From NCBI GenBank assembly GCA_004172935.1, contig SDZD01000004.1, forward strand, positions 1 through 64,000: 64,000 nt of DNA, in the 5' to 3' direction. Numbering within the stretch: position 1 is the first letter of the stretch; every line of letters begins with the position of its first letter. Source of the DNA: a bacterium. GTDB lineage: Bacteria > Armatimonadota > Abditibacteriia > Abditibacteriales > Abditibacteriaceae. The notes beneath the pieces are model-generated. The model did not search any database, had not been told where the DNA came from, and worked only from the letters and a program-made list of their open reading frames with translations. The position numbers and the translations under genes are program-made. Shown piece after piece: positions 34,230-41,849 of this stretch.

Positions 34230-36617
34230 TTAGCCCACTCCCGGCACCTCGAAAATCTCCACGCTGTGAGTCGGATCGTCGCCTTGCTCGAAGCCAAAGC
34301 GCGCCACCGATTTCAGGTCACGCTTCAGGCGGCGGTAGGATTCTTCGCCGTACTGTTGGCGTTCGAGTTCGCCCCACACGACATAACGGACGTTGTAGCG
34401 CTTCAAGATTTCGAGTCGCGTTTCGCTTTTGTCGGTCATGAAGGCGTCGCGTGCCTCGCCCTTGCGCTTATAAACCTCTTCCCATTGTGCGCCCGCTTTG
34501 CGGTCGAAAAATTCCTGCCCGGTTTCGCTATTGCGTCGCTTGAGTCGGACTTGGTTAGGACTCCACTGGAACGAGTGTGACTGTGGCCCGATAATAGTCG
34601 CGATGCCCGTCGCATGTGTGTAGCGGGTGTACACCGTATAGTCGCCGCCTTCCTTTTGCTCGGCTTCGAGAATGTTCACGTCGGGCGGGGTGTGAGTTTG
34701 TAGCCATGTTGCGGCGTCGCGCTCGGAGTTCTTCATATGGCCCCATGCGTCCCAGTTCTGGCGCTTTGAGCTGTCGAATGTTTCCCAGGGAACGCCTGTT
34801 TGTGGATCGGTGCCGCGTGTTCTGCCCTGCATATCGACGACAGAAGAAATTCCCATGACAAGCAGAAACGGAACAAAGGCCACTTGAAGTGCCAGCGGCC
34901 AGCGGCGGAGCGTGAGGTAGGCGCCCGCTGATGCCGCCGTGCCCCACAGGAACCAGCCCTGCAAACCGAATTTGAAGACGGTGTCCTGACGTTTGTAGTC
35001 GTCGAAGGCCAAATAGTTCGGGTCGCCCAAAAAGCCGGCCCACGTGGTTTCGCTCCACAACACAGCGAACAAACCTGCCAGCGCCAGACATGGCAGGAAG
35101 CGCGTGACACCGCGATTGATGTAGGCGCTGAGGCCGGCCAGAAAACCAAGCCACAGGATGAGCGGCAACACCAAACGCGCCGGGTTGAGTCCGCCAAACC
35201 ACAGCCACACCGAATAGGGAGTTGGTTGCGGATGGCCATTCAAGCCTTCGGGGTAGCCCCAGGTCGTTTGGCCCCAGATGGCGATGCCGATTATCAGAAC
35301 CCAAACAACTCCCAGGCCCCAACGCCAGCGCTTATCGAAGCGGAAAGTCGCCCATGCGCAGAACGCTGTCCATGCTACAGCTATGGGCGCCCATAGCAGC
35401 AGCCATTCGCGCAAAGGTGACGCGGGTTGTGGCAAGGGGCTTGGCCCACGCGCTGCAGTGTTAATGCCAAGTAGGTAGGGCGAGGCCAACACAAGAGCTG
35501 CAACCATAGCGGCGAAAAATTTCAGCACCCGGAGTTTTGCAGATGCTTTGCTGTCGTTCTTATCGCGCGGTGCCAGCAGGAAGGCGAGTCCGACTCCTAG
35601 GGCATAGGCGGGGAAATCCCAGGTGTTGGTCAGGATTTGCGCGCCCGAAAACAGGGCCACCATGCCCAGGAGCGCCACGCGGAGGCGTTCGGTGGGAGCG
35701 CGGAAGATGGCCCATGCCAGTGACATCAGCGCGAGTTCGATGGGGAAATCGAAATAGTGCGCGTGTAAGTCGGCCTGGTTGAAGGTGAACCAGGGAAATT
35801 CATTGATCGCGTTGGGCAGTGGGCGCGAGACATCGAAGAAGGCGAGGCGCCTTATCGGTTCTAAATCGCCGCGCAGCAAAGCCCACGGTTCTATTCCTTC
35901 GGGCTTAAACCACTGAAACAGCGGTTGCAGCGTTCCTAACCCCAAAATAGTGCCGGAAACGAAGACACCGCCATCGAGTCGGCGCGTTAGCCCTGCACCC
36001 AACGAGAACAGCACCGAGAAGCACAGCGCCGGAAGCGTGGCGCACATCAGGTTGTAGCTCCACCGTCCCGTCGTCAAAGAGGCACGAGTTAGAAGAGCTG
36101 TTTCGAGGTGCCCGAAGATGTAATAGGAGTCGAGCCTCGCGACCGCCGAATAGGGATTTTCGGGCGGGAGTTTCTGCGCGCGCAGCAATGTGCCAATGAG
36201 CGCTGAGTCCATCGGTTTTTCGCCGTTGTTGCCGTTGGTATCGCTCCAATAGCCGCGCAAGGCGAAAAACAGCAGGAATACGCACATGAACACGGCCTCA
36301 GTGCTGATGAGGGCGCTTGAGCGCCTACGCACATCGGTTTGCAGCACAGCGCGCTCGCGCCACCACTGCCAGCCGCCTACTGCGGCCAGAGGCAGATACA
36401 GCACTGCCGAGATGGCGACTGGAACGCCTATGTGGCCCAACCAGAAGGCCAGTAGCCCCCACACGATGAGGAAGGCGATGCGTCCCAGAGCCAACCCGCC
36501 ATCAGGAAGGGCATGGCCGCTAAGGCGACGCAGAAAAGGAAAGGCGAACCATCCCGACGCCCATACGAGCAAAAACCAGAGAACAAACGAAAAAATCGGC
36601 ATTGGGAAAAGGCGCAT
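34230..36617 (-). CDS. Giant polytopic membrane protein, Chlor_Arch_YYY/DUF2298-like
   Basis: The 795-residue protein has a long series of membrane helices and large polar loops. After the first helices it carries EKPMDSALIGTLLRAQKLPPENPY, then DSYYIFGHLE, a variant of the YYYxG signature for which the family is named, and NEFPWFTFNQADLHAHYFDFP. A soluble C-terminal part (about 600-790) follows. The family was described mainly in Archaea and Chloroflexi, usually in genomes that also encode a TIGR03663 protein, which is the next gene here. The mechanism is unknown; it may handle lipid-linked saccharides. The ATG at 36617 leads straight into the first helix. Confidence 0.78.
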   Translation of the reverse strand: MRLFPMPIFSFVLWFLLVWASGWFAFPFLRRLSGHALPDGGLALGRIAFLIVWGLLAFWLGHIGVPVAISAVLYLPLAAVGGWQWWRERAVLQTDVRRRSSALISTEAVFMCVFLLFFALRGYWSDTNGNNGEKPMDSALIGTLLRAQKLPPENPYSAVARLDSYYIFGHLETALLTRASLTTGRWSYNLMCATLPALCFSVLFSLGAGLTRRLDGGVFVSGTILGLGTLQPLFQWFKPEGIEPWALLRGDLEPIRRLAFFDVSRPLPNAINEFPWFTFNQADLHAHYFDFPIELALMSLAWAIFRAPTERLRVALLGMVALFSGAQILTNTWDFPAYALGVGLAFLLAPRDKNDSKASAKLRVLKFFAAMVAALVLASPYLLGINTAARGPSPLPQPASPLREWLLLWAPIAVAWTAFCAWATFRFDKRWRWGLGVVWVLIIGIAIWGQTTWGYPEGLNGHPQPTPYSVWLWFGGLNPARLVLPLILWLGFLAGLSAYINRGVTRFLPCLALAGLFAVLWSETTWAGFLGDPNYLAFDDYKRQDTVFKFGLQGWFLWGTAASAGAYLTLRRWPLALQVAFVPFLLVMGISSVVDMQGRTRGTDPQTGVPWETFDSSKRQNWDAWGHMKNSERDAATWLQTHTPPDVNILEAEQKEGGDYTVYTRYTHATGIATIIGPQSHSFQWSPNQVRLKRRNSETGQEFFDRKAGAQWEEVYKRKGEARDAFMTDKSETRLEILKRYNVRYVVWGELERQQYGEESYRRLKRDLKSVARFGFEQGDDPTHSVEIFEVPGVG

Positions 36618-36645
36618 TCCATTTTGCGACTTTCACCGCAAACAC

Positions 36646-36679
36646 AAAAGCCACCCTAACAAAAATTAGGGTGGCTTTT
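36646..36679 (-). terminator. Terminator downstream of ispH
   Basis: AAAAGCCACCCTAA pairs perfectly with TTAGGGTGGCTTTT around a six-base loop. It lies between ispH and the YYY-type gene, both on the reverse strand, so it ends ispH transcripts and separates the two units. Confidence 0.85.
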
Positions 36680-36835
36680 GCGCTTTCCTACTCTGTGCAA
36701 AGCAGGAAATGGAGAATCAAACCGAAGAAACGACCATGAAAACCAACGTTCAACACGTGCGCTGAGCCGCGTGCGCTCAACCGAAAAATATTATCCGCAT
36801 TGAAAATTGCACGCGCGTTTCGTGATGGTAACTTT

Positions 36836-37801
36836 TTAGTTCGTTAACACTGGCAACTGTTGAATTGTTTTCGGCAGGTTAAAGACGACGTTTTCTTCGG
36901 TGATGGTGAGCGGAGCCACGACGACTTCTTCGCCGCGAGCGCACAAATTCTCTACGACTCGGTACACCACGATTTCGGGAGCGCTGGCGCCCGCCGTGAT
37001 GCCGACTGTTTTAACGCCGACCAACCACTCATCGCGAATCTGGCTTTCGTCGTCGATCAAATGTGCTGCTGTGCCGCAGTTCTCGGCCACTTCGCGCAAT
37101 CTCACCGAGTTGCTCGAATTTTTCGCGCCGATGACCAGAATCAAGTCGCACTTGGGAGCCAACTGCTTGACGGCGTGCTGGCGGTTTGTCGTGGCGTAGC
37201 AGATGTCGTCCTTGGGAGGAGGAGTCAACTGAGGGAATTTCTTCTTCAACGCGACGGCGATAGCTTTGGTATCATCGACCGAAAGCGTGGTTTGCGTGAG
37301 GTAGATGAGTTTATCGGTGGGTTCGAACTCCAGATTTTCGACATCCTTGACCGATTCCACCAGAGTCATCGCGAATGGCGCTTCGCCCATCGTGCCCTCG
37401 ACTTCCTCGTGCCCGTTGTGGCCGATGAGGATGATTTTGTAGCCCTGCTTGGCGAATCGAATCGCTTCCATGTGGACTTTGGTTACCAGAGGGCAGGTCG
37501 CGTCGATAACGAACAGATGCTTTTCTTTGGCACGTTCACGAACGGCTGGAGAAACACCATGCGCTGAAAAGATGCAGACAACTGGCTTGCCGGGTTCACC
37601 ATCGGGGATTTCGTCGAGTTCGTTAACGAAAATAGCTCCCTGTTTGCGCAAGTCGCCCACGACCGTCTGGTTATGCACAATTTCCTTACGGACGTAGATG
37701 GGCTTATGAACTTCGAGGGCTTCCTCGACGATAGCGACAGCGCGCACAACCCCCGCGCAAAAACCGCGCGGCTGAACCAACAAAATCTTTTCGAGCGACA
37801 T
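36836..37801 (-). CDS. ispH: 4-hydroxy-3-methylbut-2-enyl diphosphate reductase
   Basis: This 321-residue protein is IspH (LytB), the last enzyme of the MEP isoprenoid pathway, a [4Fe-4S] reductase making IPP and DMAPP. The three iron-sulfur cysteines are in PRGFCAGV, DATCPLV and DDICYATTNRQ. The conserved SAHGVSP, LIGHNGHEEVEGTMGEAP and GAKNSSNSVRL segments are all present. It stands alone between the divergent mod genes and a terminator. Confidence 0.98.
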   Translation of the reverse strand: MSLEKILLVQPRGFCAGVVRAVAIVEEALEVHKPIYVRKEIVHNQTVVGDLRKQGAIFVNELDEIPDGEPGKPVVCIFSAHGVSPAVRERAKEKHLFVIDATCPLVTKVHMEAIRFAKQGYKIILIGHNGHEEVEGTMGEAPFAMTLVESVKDVENLEFEPTDKLIYLTQTTLSVDDTKAIAVALKKKFPQLTPPPKDDICYATTNRQHAVKQLAPKCDLILVIGAKNSSNSVRLREVAENCGTAAHLIDDESQIRDEWLVGVKTVGITAGASAPEIVVYRVVENLCARGEEVVVAPLTITEENVVFNLPKTIQQLPVLTN

Positions 37802-37938
37802 AAGAATTAGTGACGAATGAACGACAGTATAAGAACCGTCCGAACTCTTTTATAAAACCTTCGAAGTGTGAAACACTCTTTCGGCCTTTTAGTTGAACGC
37901 TCATTACCCCTTACGAGTTCGTTAACCTTTGCCGCGCC

Positions 37939-38619
37939 TTGCTTGAATCCTCGTTTCCCCTCGATTGGCAACCCGTATGGCTTTCGCTGCGCGTGGCGTT
38001 GGGAGCGCTGATTCTGGTTGCGATAACGGGCACTCTGGTCGGACGATTCTTCGCGACACGGCGTTTTCGCGGGCAGACATTCATCGAGGCGCTATTTCTG
38101 TTGCCGTTGGTTTTGCCGCCCGTTGTTTCCGGTTTTATTCTGTTGGTCTTGCTGGGGAGGCGAGGTATTGCGGGCGCGTGGTTGTGGGAAGCATTGCGTG
38201 TTCAATTGCTTTTCTCGCCCTTCGCAGCCACCATCGCAAGCGCTCTCGTGGCTTTCCCGCTCATGTTCTCGTCGGCGCGCGCCGCTTTTGCGGGCGTAAA
38301 CAGTGAACTCGAACATGCCGCGCGTTCGTTGGGGGCATCGCCCATGCGCACCTTCTTCACCATTTCGCTGCCTCTGGCAACTCCCGGTTTATGGGCGGGG
38401 ATTTCGCTTTCGTTTGCGCGCGCACTCGGCGAATTTGGCGCCACCATTCTTGTCGCTGGCAACATCGAAGGCAAAACCACGACCGTATCAACTGCCATCT
38501 TCATGGCGGCGCAGAGCGGCGACTATAGCCTCGCTGCACGCTACTGTTTGGTATTGGCTTTTCTCAACATCGCATTTGTGGTTGCAGCGCAAACTGGAAC
38601 ACGCGCCCCGCGTCAATAA
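37939..38619 (+). CDS. modB: Molybdate ABC transporter permease
   Basis: The 226-residue inner-membrane permease starts at a TTG, the first possible start in frame; no better start is seen. Five or six helices surround the ATPase-docking loop EHAARSLGASPMRTFFTISLPLATPGL, the EAA-type motif typical of ModB/CysT. Its gene ends three bases before modA. It should pass molybdate or tungstate delivered by ModA. No modC ATPase gene is present in the window. Confidence 0.9.
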   Translation: MLESSFPLDWQPVWLSLRVALGALILVAITGTLVGRFFATRRFRGQTFIEALFLLPLVLPPVVSGFILLVLLGRRGIAGAWLWEALRVQLLFSPFAATIASALVAFPLMFSSARAAFAGVNSELEHAARSLGASPMRTFFTISLPLATPGLWAGISLSFARALGEFGATILVAGNIEGKTTTVSTAIFMAAQSGDYSLAARYCLVLAFLNIAFVVAAQTGTRAPRQ

Positions 38620-38622
38620 GCC

Positions 38623-39390
38623 ATGCGTTTTCGCACTTATCTTCTTCTTTCGTCTCTTCTGTCCTTAACAGCCTTTACTCCCGCACAGGCTGCTCCCGTC
38701 AAAGGCTCCATCGTCGTTTCTGCCGCTGCGAGCTTGAAAGACGTGCTCTCGGCATTGGGGACTAGTTTTCAGGCCCAGCACCCCGGCACCAAAATCGACT
38801 TTAATTTCGGTAGCTCTGGTACTCTCCGTACCCAAATCGAAGCCGGTGCGCCCGCCGACTTGTTCGTTCCCGCCGACGATAAGAATATGGACTCGTTGGT
38901 GAGCCAGAACCTGATCGATACCCCCTCTCGCCGTGTATTGGCGGGCAATCGTCTGGTGCTGGTTGTGCCCAGCGACTCGCGTCTAAAAATCAAAAGCTTT
39001 CGCGACCTGACACGCGCCGACATTGAGCGTGTTGCCATCGGAGCCACTGGGGTTCCCGCCGGAGATCGGGCGCGTGAGGTATTCACAAAACTGAGGGTGA
39101 CTGGCCAAATCGAGCCGAAAGCCGTGCGTGGTAAGGACGTGCGCGAGGTTCTGGCCCAGGTCGAAACGGGCAACGTGGAAGCGGGCATCGTTTACCGAAC
39201 CGACGCCCTGACCAGTTCGCGAGTGAAAATCATCGCAACCGCCCCCACGAATTTGCATTCCCCCATTCGCTATCCCGGCGCTATCGTTAAGGGGGCTGCG
39301 AATCATCCGTTAGCTGCTCAGTTTTTGGCCTATCTGCGCTCTGGCACCGCCAAAGCCAAATTCAAAGCCGCCGGTTTCGTCACTCCCTGA
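38623..39390 (+). CDS. modA: Periplasmic molybdate-binding protein
   Basis: This 255-residue protein has a signal peptide ending at AQAAP. The mature protein opens VVSAAASLKDVLSALGTSF, the ModA pattern, with the oxyanion-binding Ser/Ala positions, followed by FNFGSSGTLRTQIEAGAPADLFVPAD. Later VETGNVEAGIVYRTDAL is also characteristic. It binds molybdate or tungstate in the periplasm and hands it to ModB. Gene order modB-modA is reversed from the commonest modABC. Confidence 0.95.
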   Translation: MRFRTYLLLSSLLSLTAFTPAQAAPVKGSIVVSAAASLKDVLSALGTSFQAQHPGTKIDFNFGSSGTLRTQIEAGAPADLFVPADDKNMDSLVSQNLIDTPSRRVLAGNRLVLVVPSDSRLKIKSFRDLTRADIERVAIGATGVPAGDRAREVFTKLRVTGQIEPKAVRGKDVREVLAQVETGNVEAGIVYRTDALTSSRVKIIATAPTNLHSPIRYPGAIVKGAANHPLAAQFLAYLRSGTAKAKFKAAGFVTP

Positions 39391-39397
39391 AAACACG

Positions 39398-39427
39398 AGA
39401 GGGCCGCACCATTTGGTGCGGCCCTCT
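39398..39427. terminator. Terminator between modA and the convergent pilin-like gene
   Basis: AGAGGGCCGCACC pairs perfectly with GGTGCGGCCCTCT around ATTT and is followed by TTC on the forward strand. It lies 8 bases after modA and 20 bases before the end of the convergent gene. Confidence 0.85.
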
Positions 39428-39446
39428 TTCCGTTAAATAGCCCTAA

Positions 39447-40145
39447 TTAAGAGCAAGCGCCCGCTGCGTTGGAAGCGGTGACGATGCCTCCCGTTTGGTA
39501 ACGGTCAGCTTTGATGCGCTCAGGGCGATACCATTTCACGTGTCCATCAAGGAACGCCAGAACCGAGCCGTCGAGGTGGCGGGCCGTGAAATCGTTGCTG
39601 TTGACGTACAAGAAGGCGTCGTCGGTGGTTGAATTGGTGTTAGTGGGCGAACCCTCTTCACCAAAGGCCATCCACTTCGTCGTCTCATCGAAAGCGGCTG
39701 TACTCATGCCAACACGCAGCTTGCTGGTGGCATCTGGGGCGCCGGGAGCGAGGCACGAGTTGATGGCGTAGGATTGCCGCTGATTCTGGCCCACCGAGTC
39801 GGACGGGCACACGTAAATCTGCGCGCTCTTGATGTACGGGTAAATCGAACCCAGAGTTGGGTTAAAGACGACGGGAGTGCCCGCATACGAAGTCCAGTTG
39901 CCGGGGACTGCTGTCGCTTGGACGTTATCGGAGACGTTGGGCAAGCGTTCGTCGTAGTCCTGCGTGTACTGAATCAAGCCCAACATCATTTGTTTGAGGT
40001 TCGACTGGCAGGAGGCGCGGCGCGCATTCTCGCGTGCCCTAGCGAAAACGGGGAAGAGAATGGCCGCCAGAATCGCAATAATAGCGATGACTACGAGCAA
40101 TTCTATCAATGTAAACGCAGATTTGCGTACTGGAGGTGTTCTCAT
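39447..40145 (-). CDS. Type II secretion/type IV pilin-like protein, H-X9-DG family
   Basis: The 232-residue protein starts with a short basic leader and [27 protein letters not shown], a class III prepilin signal in which cleavage would fall before Phe, with the conserved Glu5. [13 protein letters not shown] follows, as in the DUF1559-type prepilins expanded in Planctomycetes and Armatimonadetes. The C-terminus has [12 protein letters not shown], exactly the H-X9-DG pattern, then HVKWY. It is probably processed by a prepilin peptidase and assembled or displayed at the envelope. It stands alone; no assembly gene is adjacent. Confidence 0.9.
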   Translation of the reverse strand: MRTPPVRKSAFTLIELLVVIAIIAILAAILFPVFARARENARRASCQSNLKQMMLGLIQYTQDYDERLPNVSDNVQATAVPGNWTSYAGTPVVFNPTLGSIYPYIKSAQIYVCPSDSVGQNQRQSYAINSCLAPGAPDATSKLRVGMSTAAFDETTKWMAFGEEGSPTNTNSTTDDAFLYVNSNDFTARHLDGSVLAFLDGHVKWYRPERIKADRYQTGGIVTASNAAGACS

Positions 40146-40216
40146 GATTAATCGTTAATTGAGCAATCATGAGAACATCCTTACCTAACCGTGTTGCACT
40201 TTTTTAGTGCAAAGAA

Positions 40217-41704
40217 CTATTGAATATTCCCAGTTTTCAGACGGCGAATCACGCGCTCGCGCCCCAGAACTGCCAGTAGTTCCCACAGGCTTGGGCCAAC
40301 GGTTTTGCCCGAAACCAACAGACGTGTCGGGTGAACTAACGCCGCGACCTTCACTCCCGACTCTGTGCTTTGCTCGCGGATGGCACCTTCTATCGAAGCG
40401 GCATCGAAGTTCTCAAGCGCTTCCAACTTCTCGGTCAACTTCTCCAGTAGGGCCAAATTCTCTGGTGTCAGGTGCTTAGTTGCCCCTGTCGCATCCATCG
40501 GGTACTCGTCCGAAAAGAAGTAGTTGGCGCCATTGTCGAAGTTGGCAACGCCATAATATTTCGCCTTATCGTCGCCCTTGGCGATGTCGGGCAAGCCATG
40601 CAAGCGCTCGCGCGTCATCTCGACTGCTTTTTGGGCGTATTCCTCATCGCTGAGGTCGTACTGCTCCAGCGAAGGGCGCACCAGATTCAAGAATTCTTCG
40701 ATGGGAATCGCCTTCAAATACTGCGCGTTCATCCATGCAAGGCGCTCCTCATCGAAAATGGCGCCAGCTTTGTTGACGGCCTCCAGAGTGAAACGCTCGA
40801 TGAGTTCCTCGCGCGTGAAAATTTCCTGTGTCTCGCCTTTGCCGGGGTTCCAGCCAAGCAGCGCCAGGAAGTTGAACATGGCATCGGGAAGCACTCCGCG
40901 TGTGCCGAAGTCGAGCAGGTTGACCGAACCGCTGCGCTTCGAGAGCTTTTTGCGGTCCAGACCCAACAGGAACGGCAGGTGAGCGAAGGTGGGTTCTTCC
41001 CATCCGAACGCCTTATAAATCAGCAACTGACGGGGTGTGTTGGAAAGACCGTCCTCTCCACGGATGACGTGCGAAATCTCCATCAAATGGTCGTCCACTG
41101 CACAAGCGAAGTTGTAGGTGGGGCCACCATCCGATTTGGCGATGACAAAGTCGTCGATTTCCTTGTTCTTCCAGGTAATCGAGCCGTAAACAAGATCGTC
41201 GAAATGCGTCTCACCTTCGGGCACGAGCAGACGCAGCACCGGTTTACGACCCTCGGCGCGGAATGCCTCGATTTGCTCGGCGGTTAAGTTGCGGTGAGCG
41301 CCGTTGTAGCGCGGTGGCTGTTTGTTGGCCGCTTGGTCGGCGCGCATTTGTGCCAACTCTTCGCTCGTCTCGAAGGCGTAGTAGGCCTTTCCAGACTCCA
41401 GGAGCTGCTGGGCCATAGCCGCGTATGTCGCGAAACGCTCCGACTGGCGATACGGGCCAAAGTTACCGCCCTGCTTCGGCCCCTCGTCGGGGAATAAGCC
41501 GAGCCAGTCGAGGGCGTTGTAAATGACTTCCTCGTACTCTGCCGTGCCGCGCGTCTGGTCGGTGTCCTCGACGCGCAACACAAAAGTACCGCCCGTGTGG
41601 CGGGCCAATAAAAAGTTGAATAATGCTGTGCGAGCCGAGCCGACATGGAAAAATCCAGTCGGCGAAGGCGCCATTCGCACACGAACAGGCTTTGTTTCGG
41701 GCAT
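40217..41704 (-). CDS. gltX: Glutamyl-tRNA synthetase
   Basis: The 495-residue class I synthetase has the HIGH-equivalent HVGSARTALFN after APSPTGFF, and the KMSKS-equivalent KLSKRSGS in DRKKLSKRSG. RVEDTDQTR is the conserved Glu-binding segment. The C-terminal anticodon-binding helical domain is complete. It charges tRNA-Glu and perhaps tRNA-Gln; discrimination cannot be judged by eye. Its start at 41704 is unambiguous. Confidence 0.97.
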   Translation of the reverse strand: MPETKPVRVRMAPSPTGFFHVGSARTALFNFLLARHTGGTFVLRVEDTDQTRGTAEYEEVIYNALDWLGLFPDEGPKQGGNFGPYRQSERFATYAAMAQQLLESGKAYYAFETSEELAQMRADQAANKQPPRYNGAHRNLTAEQIEAFRAEGRKPVLRLLVPEGETHFDDLVYGSITWKNKEIDDFVIAKSDGGPTYNFACAVDDHLMEISHVIRGEDGLSNTPRQLLIYKAFGWEEPTFAHLPFLLGLDRKKLSKRSGSVNLLDFGTRGVLPDAMFNFLALLGWNPGKGETQEIFTREELIERFTLEAVNKAGAIFDEERLAWMNAQYLKAIPIEEFLNLVRPSLEQYDLSDEEYAQKAVEMTRERLHGLPDIAKGDDKAKYYGVANFDNGANYFFSDEYPMDATGATKHLTPENLALLEKLTEKLEALENFDAASIEGAIREQSTESGVKVAALVHPTRLLVSGKTVGPSLWELLAVLGRERVIRRLKTGNIQ

Positions 41705-41731
41705 GATGATGCCGCGAGTTTAAACACACAG

Positions 41732-41846
41732 AAGCTTTTCGCTGTTGGCTTTTCGCTCGTAGTCATCTTTCAAAGTTGCTCTACTTTGGCTGGGGAGCCT
41801 GAATTCCGTGAGCAGCTAAGAGCTAAAAGCCAACAGTTAAAAGCTT
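41732..41846. repeat. Imperfect inverted repeat, 27-base arms
   Basis: The left arm (41732-41758, AAGCTTTTCGCTGTTGGCTT onward) matches the reverse complement of the right arm (41820-41846) at 24 of 27 positions. The arms are 61 bases apart and lie between gltX and the surface-protein stop. Each arm has an internal GCTTTTCGCT or GCTTTTAGCT repeat. It could be a REP/MITE-like element or a large terminator-like hairpin. Confidence 0.6.
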
Positions 41847-41849
41847 TAA

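Noticed and set aside
36860-37567. 235-codon forward frame opposite ispH
   Set aside because: Antisense to a complete IspH; no independent evidence.
40472-41287. 271-codon forward frame opposite gltX
   Set aside because: Antisense to a complete synthetase; no start signal or motif.
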